From Deferribacteraceae bacterium V6Fe1 (GTDB lineage Bacteria > Chrysiogenota > Deferribacteres > Deferribacterales > Deferrivibrionaceae): a stretch of 64,000 nucleotides of DNA. The notes beneath the pieces were generated by a model. That model was not told the origin of the DNA. It saw only the letters and a program-made list of their open reading frames with translations, and searched no databases. The DNA lies in assembly GCA_022813675.1 (NCBI GenBank), contig CP063375.1:818001-882000 (forward strand), read 5' to 3'. The translations under genes were made by a program, and so were the position numbers. The stretch's first letter is position 1. The number at the start of each line of letters is the position of its first letter. Of this stretch, positions 1 through 8,461 are shown piece after piece.

Positions 1-974
1 GTGAAAGGATTCGAAATACCTCAAATCTTTTGGGCAGAATAGATACGCTTATAAGCTTTGCCGATGTGGCTGAGTCAAACAGATATGTAAGGCCGACTGT
101 AAATGACAGCGGTGTGATAAAAATAATAGATGGTAGGCATCCTGTGATAGAAAAATTTTTAGATGAGCCTTTTGTCCCAAATGACGTTTTTCTTAATAAT
201 GATGAAAGCAGGTTGATGATAATTACAGGCCCAAATATGGCGGGTAAAAGTACATATATCAGGACTGTAGCACTTATAAGCATAATGGCACATATCGGCT
301 CTTTCGTGCCGGCCAAAGATGCTGAGGTGGGTTTTATTGACAGGATTTTTACCAGAATCGGTGCCAGCGACAACCTTTCCCAAGGGGAATCTACATTTAT
401 GGTGGAGATGGTTGAGACGGGGAATATTTTAAATAATGCCACGGAAAAATCATTGGTGATACTTGATGAAATAGGTAGGGGCACTTCGACATTTGACGGA
501 GTATCTATAGCTTGGGCGATTTCGGAATATTTATTAAATAAAGTTAAGGCCAAAACACTTTTTGCCACACATTACCATGAGCTTTCAGACATCCCTCTGG
601 CTAATCACGGAGCAAAAAATCTTACCATAGAGGTCAAAGAGTGGAAAAATGAGATAATCTTTCTAAGAAAGATTATTGAGGGGAGCACGGACAGAAGTTA
701 TGGAATTTATGTGGCAAAGCTGGCAGGGCTTCCACAGGAGATTGTTCAAAGAAGCGATGAGATTTTAAAACAATTGGAAAAGAATGAATTTGGCCTTGAT
801 GGACTACCAAAGCTTGCAAGAAAAGCAAAAAAAGAGCAGCAGATTGTCCAACCGATGCTTATTTTTGAAGAAAATGAAGCTCTTGAAGAGTTGAGAAAAA
901 TAGATGTAAATAATATAACCCCTCTTGAAGCCCTTAATATCTTGGCAAAATTAAAGGAGCTGGCTGATGAATAA
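1..974 (+). CDS. mutS: DNA mismatch repair protein MutS, C-terminal part (5' end outside window)
   Basis: This is the C-terminal ATPase half of MutS, which binds DNA mismatches and recruits the repair machinery. The reading frame is already open at base 3, so the gene continues upstream of the window and no start is present here. The Walker A motif GPNMAGKST, the DEIGRGTSTFDG Walker B/signature segment and the ATHYHEL switch motif are all visible and intact. The tail after the ATPase is the usual helical dimerisation region, ending near LAKLKELADE. The stop codon overlaps the ATG of the next membrane-protein gene by 8 bases, which suggests translational coupling. Confidence 0.97.
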   Translation, partial: ERIRNTSNLLGRIDTLISFADVAESNRYVRPTVNDSGVIKIIDGRHPVIEKFLDEPFVPNDVFLNNDESRLMIITGPNMAGKSTYIRTVALISIMAHIGSFVPAKDAEVGFIDRIFTRIGASDNLSQGESTFMVEMVETGNILNNATEKSLVILDEIGRGTSTFDGVSIAWAISEYLLNKVKAKTLFATHYHELSDIPLANHGAKNLTIEVKEWKNEIIFLRKIIEGSTDRSYGIYVAKLAGLPQEIVQRSDEILKQLEKNEFGLDGLPKLARKAKKEQQIVQPMLIFEENEALEELRKIDVNNITPLEALNILAKLKELADE

Positions 975-1545
975 AAGTCAAGTGCTGCTGGGGTATATGA
1001 TTGACAGTCCGATATCGTTTATCTCTTTTTTTCTTGGTAAAATACCTTTATGGGTTTTAATGTATCTTGCTTTTATTGGCAAAATAAGTATGCCGATGTT
1101 TTTCCTTTTGGGAGGGCTTGTTTATTTGTCAAGAAGCTATTTTGACGTGGAAATATTTGGGATAAATCCCATTTACTCTACCTTTACAAGTATATTTTAC
1201 AGTATTTACAAGCCAATTTTATTTATTAGTGTTGTTATGGTAATTTTTTTAGGCATTAATTATTTTTTCATGACTCAAAACTTATTTGTGTTGTTAATTT
1301 CTGTCATTGCTGCCGGTATATTTTTAGTTGGGATGACTTTTTTCTTTAGAAAGGATTATTTTGATGCTTTGTGGAGGATAAAAAATGCCCCTCAAATAAA
1401 TATCTCTTCATTTAAGATATTTTTGATTGATATCTTATGGCTAATTACCATTACTACCCCTGTTGGATTGTCAGTTATTGGACTTTTGATAATTTATTTT
1501 ATTGAGTTTAACAGTTTATTGCAGGAATTTGACGGAATTTTATAA
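967..1545 (+). CDS. Hypothetical multi-pass membrane protein
   Basis: I do not recognise this 192-residue protein. It is very hydrophobic, with about five likely membrane segments (around residues 15-35, 40-55, 75-100, 105-125 and 155-180) and few charged residues. It overlaps the end of mutS (ATG inside the last codons), so it is probably co-transcribed and coupled to it. A strong hairpin terminator follows directly after its stop. There is no motif that indicates substrate or activity; the short cytoplasmic link containing FFRKDYFDALWRIKNAP is the most polar part. Confidence 0.75.
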   Translation: MNKSQVLLGYMIDSPISFISFFLGKIPLWVLMYLAFIGKISMPMFFLLGGLVYLSRSYFDVEIFGINPIYSTFTSIFYSIYKPILFISVVMVIFLGINYFFMTQNLFVLLISVIAAGIFLVGMTFFFRKDYFDALWRIKNAPQINISSFKIFLIDILWLITITTPVGLSVIGLLIIYFIEFNSLLQEFDGIL

Positions 1546-1547
1546 AA

Positions 1548-1582
1548 GCTAAGTGAGCTTTTACGGCTCACTTAGCATATTT
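1548..1582. terminator. Bidirectional intrinsic terminator between convergent genes
   Basis: A perfect 11-bp stem (GCTAAGTGAGC at 1548-1558 with GCTCACTTAGC at 1566-1576) and a 7-base loop are followed by ATATTTTT. On the minus strand A/T-rich sequence also follows. It sits between the stop of the membrane protein and the stop of the ompA-like gene, so it can serve both transcription units. Confidence 0.85.
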
Positions 1583-1587
1583 TTAAG

Positions 1588-2799
1588 TTATTTCAAAAGG
1601 AGTGCTTCCACTCTTCTGTTTTGATCTTTACCTTCTTCTGTATCATTTGAAGTTATCGGCTTATCAGGGCCATAACCTTTTGCAGAGATTCTTTCTTTTT
1701 CAATACCAAACTCTGTTACAAGATACTCGGCTACAGCATCCGCTCTTTTTTGAGAGAGGGCTATATTTTTGTCACGGTCACCGTCACTGTCGGTGTGTCC
1801 TGCTATTTCTACCTTAACTTCTGGATGTCTTTTTAAAAACTCGGCAAATTTTTTGATTTCATCAACGTATTCAGGTTTTATATCTGCTTTGTTTGTGTCA
1901 AACTGCACGTTAAGCTTAATTTTAACTTCACAGCCATCTTTATCAACGATCGCATTTTTTACTGAATTAGGACATTTGTCCAGCCCGTCAAACACTCCAT
2001 CCATATCTGAGTCAAGCGGACAACCGTTAGTATCTACTTTTACGTTAGCTTGAGTGCTCGGGCATTTGTCCAAATAGTCGAAGACACCATCATTGTCGGT
2101 ATCAAACGGACAACCTTTATTGTCAACAGGTGTGTTTATCGGAGTATTTTGACACATATCTTCAGTATCAGCCACTCCGTCTTTATCTGTATCAAGCACT
2201 ACGGGTTTTACTGTGCATCCGGTGCTGTCAACCTTGTCCCCTTTGGGAGTATCAAGGCATTTGTCAATATTATCGTTAACACCATCGTTATCGGAATCCA
2301 TAACGGGTTTGCTTTTTTTACCAAAATTAAAAGTCAATCCGAGAGCGGCAATTACGTCATTTCCGTCACCGAAAAGATAATTGTCCCTTACTTCGGCAAA
2401 AATGCCAAAATTATCTTTTACCATGTATTTGACCCCTAAAGCTGCTGAAGGACCAATGTTCATACTTGAACTAAGGTCACCGGCAATACCCAAAGCTCCA
2501 TAAGGCTTAAGAGTTTCATTTTCCAAAAAGTAATACTTAACATGACCTAAATATTGAAAAAGGTTTGTATCGTTTCCATTGTCATACTCAGTAGGAATGT
2601 ATCCTACACCAAGTTCGACTTCAAATTTTTCGTTTAAACTTTTGCCTAATCTTAATCCATACTCTGGATTATCATCAATATCCCTTTCCCCCGTAAAGTA
2701 GTGGTACCCTAAATAAGGTGACACAGAGTATTCATACTGAGAAGCATAAACACTTGAAACAAAAAGCATTGCAACTAAAACATAAAATAGTTTTTTCAT
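1588..2799 (-). CDS. OmpA-family outer-membrane protein with thrombospondin type-3 repeats
   Basis: A 403-residue envelope protein. Residues 1-19 form a signal peptide (cut after VYA). Residues about 20-162 look like an eight-stranded OmpA-type barrel ending in LGLTFNFG. Residues about 167-290 hold four calcium-binding thrombospondin type-3 repeats of the DxDxDGVxDxxDKC type. The C-terminal OmpA domain (about 295-403) carries the peptidoglycan-binding signature with GHTDSDGD and the NRRVE end. It probably tethers the outer membrane to the cell wall. A GGAGG ribosome-binding site precedes the ATG and a good sigma-70 promoter lies 25-53 bases upstream, so the gene appears monocistronic and strongly expressed. 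Confidence 0.93.
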   Translation of the reverse strand: MKKLFYVLVAMLFVSSVYASQYEYSVSPYLGYHYFTGERDIDDNPEYGLRLGKSLNEKFEVELGVGYIPTEYDNGNDTNLFQYLGHVKYYFLENETLKPYGALGIAGDLSSSMNIGPSAALGVKYMVKDNFGIFAEVRDNYLFGDGNDVIAALGLTFNFGKKSKPVMDSDNDGVNDNIDKCLDTPKGDKVDSTGCTVKPVVLDTDKDGVADTEDMCQNTPINTPVDNKGCPFDTDNDGVFDYLDKCPSTQANVKVDTNGCPLDSDMDGVFDGLDKCPNSVKNAIVDKDGCEVKIKLNVQFDTNKADIKPEYVDEIKKFAEFLKRHPEVKVEIAGHTDSDGDRDKNIALSQKRADAVAEYLVTEFGIEKERISAKGYGPDKPITSNDTEEGKDQNRRVEALLLK

Positions 2800-2823
2800 A
2801 AATAACCTCCATTATTTAAAATG

Positions 2824-2852
2824 ATTATAAATTAGTTAATCATACAAAGCAA
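2824..2852 (-). promoter_or_regulatory. Sigma-70 promoter of the ompA-like gene
   Basis: On the minus strand, TTGCTT (2847-2852) and a perfect TATAAT (2824-2829) are separated by exactly 17 bp. Transcription would start about 20 bases before the GGAGG ribosome-binding site of the ompA-like gene. Confidence 0.7.
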
Positions 2853-2948
2853 GCGATATGTTTAATTATATCATTTTTACCTTAATTTGTTATTTGAATG
2901 TCTGGTTTTTTACTGTTGAGTATGTTAATGAGAATGTAGGTAAACTTT

Positions 2949-2965
2949 ACAATATTAAATATTGT
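2949..2965. promoter_or_regulatory. Perfect palindrome upstream of the gpgP-like gene
   Basis: ACAATATT-A-AATATTGT is a perfect inverted repeat ending 14 bases before the ATG of the phosphatase gene. It is in the position of an operator. No clear Shine-Dalgarno sequence lies between it and the start codon, so the mRNA may have a very short leader. Confidence 0.4.
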
Positions 2966-2979
2966 GTTAACATATTAAT

Positions 2980-3750
2980 ATGAAATATTTAATTTTTACA
3001 GACTTGGACGGGACACTACTTGACCATTTTACTTATTCTTTTAAAGAGGCCATCCCCTGCATAGATATTATCAAAACAAAAAATATACCCCTTGCTTTTA
3101 TTACGAGCAAAACAAAGGTGGAGGTTGAAAAAATTATCTCTCAGGTAGATTATGATATTGTATTTTCCGTAGAAAACGGGGCAGCAGTATATTTTTTTGA
3201 CAAATTAAAAATACATAACAAAGTCTTTGGTGAAAAATTAGAGAAGATTATCCAATTTTACGAGAAAGTTAAAAAAAGATATAACTTACTCAGCGTCTTT
3301 GAAATATCCGAAGAGAAACTGTCAGAAATGGTTAATTTGTCAGTTGAAAAAATCAGGCTTTTAAAGGAGAGAGAATTTAGTGTGCCTTTTATAATAAAAG
3401 TCAATAACAATCTTCAACAACTTGAAGCTGAGGCCGCTTCTTCTGGATTTAAGATACTAAAGGGTGGACGATTTTATCATCTTGTAAGCAAAAATCAGGA
3501 TAAAGGGGTTGCCTTAAACTACATTAAGAATATTTTAGGTAAAAATTGTAAATGTATTGGCTTGGGTGATAGTGGCAACGACTATGACCTGCTTTCAAAC
3601 GTAGATATTCCAATTATTATAAAAAAATATGACGACAGTTATGATGAAAAATTGCTCGATATAAAAGGTGCCATTAAAAGTAGGTTTGTAGGTCCAAAAG
3701 GTTGGTGCGATTCGTTAATAAAGTTTCTAAAGGAGGAAAACGGTGGCTGA
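2980..3750 (+). CDS. HAD phosphatase, glucosyl-/mannosyl-3-phosphoglycerate phosphatase type
   Basis: A 256-residue HAD-superfamily hydrolase of the Cof/MPGP class. Motif I is FTDLDGTLLD at residues 6-15, a SKTK motif II follows at about 47-50, and the late GLGDSGNDYDLL segment supplies the metal-binding aspartates. MPGP-family enzymes remove phosphate from mannosyl- or glucosyl-3-phosphoglycerate to give the compatible solutes mannosylglycerate or glucosylglycerate. The next gene, which overlaps its stop by 8 bases, is a matching glucosyl-3-phosphoglycerate synthase-like glycosyltransferase, so glucosylglycerate is the likelier product (inference). No clear ribosome-binding site is visible before the ATG. 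Confidence 0.8.
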   Translation: MKYLIFTDLDGTLLDHFTYSFKEAIPCIDIIKTKNIPLAFITSKTKVEVEKIISQVDYDIVFSVENGAAVYFFDKLKIHNKVFGEKLEKIIQFYEKVKKRYNLLSVFEISEEKLSEMVNLSVEKIRLLKEREFSVPFIIKVNNNLQQLEAEAASSGFKILKGGRFYHLVSKNQDKGVALNYIKNILGKNCKCIGLGDSGNDYDLLSNVDIPIIIKKYDDSYDEKLLDIKGAIKSRFVGPKGWCDSLIKFLKEENGG

Positions 3751-4954
3751 TTTTTATCAAAATTCACTTTTTACGACTTTACAGAATTTAAATAACAGAA
3801 AATTTGAAGAGATATCTGAAGATATTATGAAATACACAAGCAGAAGAAAAATAGCACTCCTTTTGCCTGCGTTGTATTCTGAGTTTGAGACTGAAGCAAT
3901 GAAAGTCATCATAAATGAATTAATGGAAGTCCCATTTATCGAGACTATAGTTTTGTCCCTTGACCAGGCTAACAAGGATCAATTTCTTGATGTTAAAAAG
4001 AGGCTTAGCGTTCTTCCCCAAGAGGTAAAAGTAGTATGGAATCACGGGGAAAGGGTGCAGGAGCTTTATGATGAACTTTTACGGGAAGATTTTCCGCTCA
4101 ATATCCCTGGTAAAGGGAGGGTAGTATGGATGGGGCTTGGCTATATTTTGGCACAAAACAGACATTATGTTGTGGCTCTTCATGATTGTGATATTTTAAA
4201 TTACAAAAAAGAATTAGTTGCAAGGCTTGTTTACCCGCTTATAAACAAAAATTTAAATTACAGATTTTCAAAAGGATATTATGCGAGAGTTACAGATAAG
4301 CTATACGGCAGAGTAAAAAGGCTTTTTTATATCCCTCTAATTAGGTCGTTGAAAAAGATTGTGGGGCATGAAAATAATTTCTTAAGGTATCTCGATAGTT
4401 TCAGATATGCCCTTTCAGGAGAGTTTGCCTTTCTTTCGGATCTTGCAAGGACTGTTAGGATTTCACCCACTTGGGGGCTTGAGATATCCATACTAAGTGA
4501 AATATATCAAACTGTTCACTTGAGCAAAATTTGCCAGGTAGAGATTATGGATACTTATGAACATAAGCATAATACAATTGACGTTAAGAAGCCAAACGAG
4601 GGGCTTATCAAAATGGCTTCGGATATTGCAAAGACCACTTTTAGGGTATTGGCACAAGACGGAGTTATCGTTTCTGAGGCTTTTTACAGGACACTTCTTG
4701 CCACATATATTCAAGAGTCAAGACGGACTATCGAACAATATTATGCACTGGCAGAAATAAATGGACTGCAATACGATAGGCACGAAGAGATAAAGGCTGT
4801 GGAGTCTTATGCGGTGGCAATTAAAAATGCTTGGCTGGAGTTTACTGAAAACCCTATCGGAGTAAGACTGATCTCTCCTTGGATAAGGATAGAGTCGGCA
4901 CTTCCGGGATTTATGGAAAAACTGTCAGAGTATGTTGATGCCGATAACAGTTAA
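3743..4954 (+). CDS. Glucosyl-3-phosphoglycerate synthase-like glycosyltransferase
   Basis: A 403-residue glycosyltransferase that most resembles the GpgS (GT81) group, which transfers glucose from an NDP-glucose donor to 3-phosphoglycerate. The N-terminal part has the LLLPALYSEFE segment where GT2-fold enzymes bind nucleotide, and HDCDIL near residue 148 is the expected metal-binding DxD. The GEFAF and WGLEI segments in the middle fit the acceptor side of GpgS-type enzymes. It starts at GTG (3743), six bases after AGGAGG, inside the end of the phosphatase gene, so the two are coupled. The pair would make glucosylglycerate, a solute known from thermophiles and salt- or nitrogen-stressed bacteria. 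Confidence 0.78.
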   Translation: MADFYQNSLFTTLQNLNNRKFEEISEDIMKYTSRRKIALLLPALYSEFETEAMKVIINELMEVPFIETIVLSLDQANKDQFLDVKKRLSVLPQEVKVVWNHGERVQELYDELLREDFPLNIPGKGRVVWMGLGYILAQNRHYVVALHDCDILNYKKELVARLVYPLINKNLNYRFSKGYYARVTDKLYGRVKRLFYIPLIRSLKKIVGHENNFLRYLDSFRYALSGEFAFLSDLARTVRISPTWGLEISILSEIYQTVHLSKICQVEIMDTYEHKHNTIDVKKPNEGLIKMASDIAKTTFRVLAQDGVIVSEAFYRTLLATYIQESRRTIEQYYALAEINGLQYDRHEEIKAVESYAVAIKNAWLEFTENPIGVRLISPWIRIESALPGFMEKLSEYVDADNS

Positions 4955-6255
4955 TTACTTTTTGGGACGCAACTTTTCATAGGCAAAAATAGAAATAGTG
5001 AGGCGATACTTCTCCCTATTACCAGTGCGGTTGCGGCAATTATTGCACCCGGCAGCAGCGTAAATTTAATTAATAAAATTAATGAAGCGATAATAATCGA
5101 GACTTCAAGGGCAGTAGCGATAGTGATAGGGTTTGTAACACTACAATTGACGAGTACCCCTCTTTGAAAAGATATAAGAACGGTACTTGCGGGCAGTGCT
5201 ACCATAATCATCGTCGGGATTATGGCAAAGTTTGCCAGCTCATCCGAGAGACCTGATACTTCTTTAAACCACAAATGTGAGACAGGGGTAAATGCGATAA
5301 TTCCCATGGATATCAGGCAAAATAGTCCGAGAAATGCCGCAAAATTTCTTACAATCTTGTAATTGTCTTCATTTTTTGAAATTATTGCAATTACCACTTC
5401 TTGATAAGAAAGCCCTAAACTCCTGAAAATAAATACGAGAGAGTTGATAACAGGGAGCACCGCTAAAGATTCGATCGATTTTATACTTTTCCCCATGAAA
5501 AAAGTTACCGCTGGGTAAACACCAAGACCAATAAGAGGGGTCAGGGCAAGAGGGATATAAAATTTTGAAATAGTTATCAGAGGGATATTTTTATCTTGTT
5601 CATTTTGCTTGATACCTTTGACAATATTATTAGCCATAATTCTTACTGCAACAGCCTCGGCAATTACACCGCTGCTCAATGAAAATGTCCCTACTGCGGC
5701 GCCGGTAAGTATATTTAAATTGTATAAAACAATTGCGGAAACAGACATAAACATTAACCTGAATATTGTGCTAAATGCCACATATTTTGTTTTGCCGTTT
5801 TTAATAAGAATCCCTTGGTAAAAGCGTCTGTACCCTATGGCAGCAGGCCAAGGGATTAGGAGAATCGTTGCAATATGTGCAATTTTTGACACTTCACTTT
5901 TAAGCCCCAAAACATCTTGTGCAAAAAAGTAGAATATTTGCGGGATACAAATTATTGAAATTATCATTGTGAGTAGAATATTTAAATAAATTGCAAATCT
6001 TCTCAGATCGTAATAACTGTGTTTCCCTTTGACCATTGCCGTCGATGCACTCATAAGCATGATAATGGGGGCTTCTGCCAAAAGGCCAATTGCAAGTGCC
6101 ACACCATAAGCGGCTAAATTAAATTTTTCCTGAGGCAATCTTGCTATTATACTTGCAAGGTATGGCCCTTCAAAAGCCATCATAAGCCAGGTTGATGCAA
6201 GAGGGAGCCAAAATTTAAATATATCTTTGTATTTAACCTTTTGAATGTCATCCAT
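4951..6255 (-). CDS. MOP-superfamily (MATE/flippase-like) multi-pass transporter
   Basis: A 434-residue membrane protein with about 12 hydrophobic segments arranged as two similar halves, as in the multidrug/oligosaccharide-lipid/polysaccharide exporter superfamily. The start (KFWLPLASTWLMMAFEGPYLASIIARLP) resembles the first helix of MATE and ANKH-like proteins. The substrate cannot be read from the sequence. It overlaps the sir2-like gene upstream by 8 bases and is convergent with the glycosyltransferase gene, the stops overlapping by 4 bases. There is therefore no room for a terminator between the two convergent units. Confidence 0.75.
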   Translation of the reverse strand: MDDIQKVKYKDIFKFWLPLASTWLMMAFEGPYLASIIARLPQEKFNLAAYGVALAIGLLAEAPIIMLMSASTAMVKGKHSYYDLRRFAIYLNILLTMIISIICIPQIFYFFAQDVLGLKSEVSKIAHIATILLIPWPAAIGYRRFYQGILIKNGKTKYVAFSTIFRLMFMSVSAIVLYNLNILTGAAVGTFSLSSGVIAEAVAVRIMANNIVKGIKQNEQDKNIPLITISKFYIPLALTPLIGLGVYPAVTFFMGKSIKSIESLAVLPVINSLVFIFRSLGLSYQEVVIAIISKNEDNYKIVRNFAAFLGLFCLISMGIIAFTPVSHLWFKEVSGLSDELANFAIIPTMIMVALPASTVLISFQRGVLVNCSVTNPITIATALEVSIIIASLILLIKFTLLPGAIIAATALVIGRSIASLFLFLPMKSCVPKSN

Positions 6256-7069
6256 TTAATTCTTCATCTATCAAAGTAATTGCCTCAAGCCCTCTCATTG
6301 GGATTGAGATATTATCCCCACTGATTTGTGATTCTCTTAAATTTATTCTTATCGCAGTTGCATTTTCACGTTTTGAAAGTCTTTCACTTGTATATCTGAT
6401 TGATGGTATGGCAGTCCCCGCACCAACTTCAACAATGACAATATTTTTGCCTGACGCAAAACTTAAAAAATCATCCAGTCTTTCCGATTGCTCATGTGAG
6501 CGGTTTGGCAGCCATGAGTAATCTCCAAACATCAAAATATTGGGCCTTGCTACTCGGCCGCAAAATTTGCATTTGGGGATATTTTTAGCTCTCATAGTTT
6601 CATGGTCGATATCAACTGATTCATTGTTTTCCCAAATTGCGTCACAGCACGGGGAAAGGCATTGGAGATAGTGAATAGAGCCGTGAATTTCATAAATTTT
6701 ATAAGGGTCAAACCCGGCTTTTTGAAATTGCCCGTCAACATTGGAAGTGATGACAAAATAATCTTCCATAAGCTCTTTGCCCCAGTTTAACATAATATCA
6801 AACCCTTTGTGAGGTTTGGTTTTCCTGTATAATTCCAATCTGTGTCCGTAAAATCCCCAACCAAAGTGCGGGTCGTTTTCAAAATGGGCAGGGTTTGCAC
6901 AATCATAAAAATTAAGCCCAAGCCTTTCATACATTGGATATGCATGCCAAAACCCTTTTTCCCCTCTGAAATCAGGCAGCCCTGAATCTACTCCAATCCC
7001 CGCACCTGCGGTAATTATAAGTATGTCAGCATTTTTTATCTTTTCTGCGGCCTTTTTGATGGCATCCAT
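6248..7069 (-). CDS. Sir2-family NAD-dependent protein deacylase (sirtuin)
   Basis: A sirtuin of about 273 residues. NAD-binding motifs are visible: ITAGAGIGVDSGLPDFRGEKG near the N-terminus, TSNVDGQFQKAG in the middle and the catalytic-type histidine in YEIHGSI. Two Cys pairs (CLSPCC and CKFCG) form the zinc-binding module. I place the start at ATG 7069, giving MDAIKKAAEK, because GGGGGG lies 6-8 bases upstream; the open frame extends 16 codons further to 7117 without a better site. The gene overlaps the MOP-transporter gene, so the two form an operon. The family removes acyl groups from lysines; its target here is unknown. Confidence 0.88.
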   Translation of the reverse strand: MDAIKKAAEKIKNADILIITAGAGIGVDSGLPDFRGEKGFWHAYPMYERLGLNFYDCANPAHFENDPHFGWGFYGHRLELYRKTKPHKGFDIMLNWGKELMEDYFVITSNVDGQFQKAGFDPYKIYEIHGSIHYLQCLSPCCDAIWENNESVDIDHETMRAKNIPKCKFCGRVARPNILMFGDYSWLPNRSHEQSERLDDFLSFASGKNIVIVEVGAGTAIPSIRYTSERLSKRENATAIRINLRESQISGDNISIPMRGLEAITLIDEELNG

Positions 7070-7181
7070 ACAGCACCCCCCTAAAACTATAAAATCAAAA
7101 CCTGTATGAATCAACACAATTATTTCTTTGTATAATTTAAAAATTATGTATAATAAATTATCAAGCTTTTTCGGAGGTTAT

Positions 7182-8459
7182 ATGAAAGATTTGATAGTAG
7201 ATAAAAATTCGCCGAAGATAAATAAGATTTTAGATAGAGGCGGGATATTTGATAAGGAGTATCTCCCGGTGGTTATGGATATACTTGATAAGGTAAAAAC
7301 AGAAAAAGATAAGGCACTTATAGAGTTGACTCTGAAATTTGACAAGACGGATTTGACAAAAGGGTTTGAGGTTGAAAAACAATATCTGAAAACATGTTTT
7401 GATAATTTGCCTGAAAGTTTGCAAAAATCCCTTGAGCTTGCCAAAGGAAATATCATGGAATATCACAGAAATATGCTTGAGAAAACATGGATGTACGAAA
7501 GGGAAGACGGGTGCATACTGGGTGCAAAAGTTACCCCTCTTGAAAGGGTTGGGGTGTATGTGCCGGGTGGAAAAGCTACATATCCTTCAACGGTATTAAT
7601 GAATATACTTCCTACAAAGGTAGCTGGGGTTAGCGAAGTTATTATGGTTACCCCCGCAACGGAGAATAGGCTCAATGAAGTGGTGCTTGCTGCGGCGTAT
7701 TTGGCAGGCGTTGACAGGGTATTTAAAATTGGTGGAGCTCAGGCTGTTGCTGCCCTTGCTTACGGCACGGAGACAATACCAAAGGTGGATAAAATAGTTG
7801 GCCCGGGCAATATTTATGTGGCTTTGGCAAAGAAAATAGTTTTTGGGACAGTTGATATAGATATGATTGCAGGGCCCAGTGAAATTCTTGTCATAGCTGA
7901 TAAATTTGCAAACCCGGAATATGTGGCTGCCGATATGCTTTCCCAAGCAGAGCATGATGAGCTGGCCTCTTCGATTGTAATCACCGATAATATGAATTTG
8001 GCAGAAAAAGTAGCCGCCGAGGTTGAAAAACAATTAGCCAAACTCCCTAAGAAAAATATTGCTGAAAAATCGCTGAAAGATTTTGGTGCAATTATTGTTG
8101 TAAGCGATTTGGATGAGGCGTGCACTCTTGCAAACAAGATTGCCCCTGAGCATCTTGAGCTTTATGTGAAAACCCCTTTTGAATATCTTAATAAAATAAA
8201 AAATGCCGGTGCAATATTTTTGGGGGAATATACCCCTGAAGCTGTCGGGGACTATGTCGCAGGGCCAAATCACACACTTCCTACAAACGGTACTGCGAGA
8301 TTTTTTTCTCCCCTTGGGACTTACGATTTTGTAAAGCGTTCGAGTATAATAAGTTTTAATAAAGATGCTCTGTTTAATGTAGGCGAAAGTATCATAGAGA
8401 TTGCAAAGGCAGAAGGGCTTGATGCTCACGCAAACTCAGTAATTAAAAGGATTAAATAA
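7182..8459 (+). CDS. hisD: Histidinol dehydrogenase
   Basis: The last enzyme of histidine biosynthesis, oxidising histidinol to histidine with NAD. The 425-residue length is normal. Family motifs are seen: GVYVPGGKATYPSTVLMN, VDKIVGPGNIYVALAKK, AGPSEILVIAD, the LSQAEHDELAS zinc/catalytic segment and GPNHTLPT near the C-terminus. The start at ATG 7182 has a strong TCGGAGGT ribosome-binding site; the upstream in-frame codons from 7128 lie in the promoter region, where TATAAT-like boxes occur at 7131 and 7149. No other his genes are near. polA follows after 2 bases and is probably co-transcribed. Confidence 0.96.
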   Translation: MKDLIVDKNSPKINKILDRGGIFDKEYLPVVMDILDKVKTEKDKALIELTLKFDKTDLTKGFEVEKQYLKTCFDNLPESLQKSLELAKGNIMEYHRNMLEKTWMYEREDGCILGAKVTPLERVGVYVPGGKATYPSTVLMNILPTKVAGVSEVIMVTPATENRLNEVVLAAAYLAGVDRVFKIGGAQAVAALAYGTETIPKVDKIVGPGNIYVALAKKIVFGTVDIDMIAGPSEILVIADKFANPEYVAADMLSQAEHDELASSIVITDNMNLAEKVAAEVEKQLAKLPKKNIAEKSLKDFGAIIVVSDLDEACTLANKIAPEHLELYVKTPFEYLNKIKNAGAIFLGEYTPEAVGDYVAGPNHTLPTNGTARFFSPLGTYDFVKRSSIISFNKDALFNVGESIIEIAKAEGLDAHANSVIKRIK

Positions 8460-8461
8460 TT

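Noticed and set aside
1602-2439. Plus-strand open frames opposite the ompA-like gene
   Set aside because: They mirror the TSP3/OmpA coding sequence in another frame, lack ribosome-binding sites and show no domain; antisense shadows.
7128-7181. N-terminal extension of HisD
   Set aside because: The extra 18 codons lie in AT-rich promoter-like sequence, while ATG 7182 has a strong ribosome-binding site and the normal HisD length.
7178-8429. Minus-strand open frames opposite hisD
   Set aside because: Several overlapping frames without start signals run opposite a clearly conserved gene; shadows.
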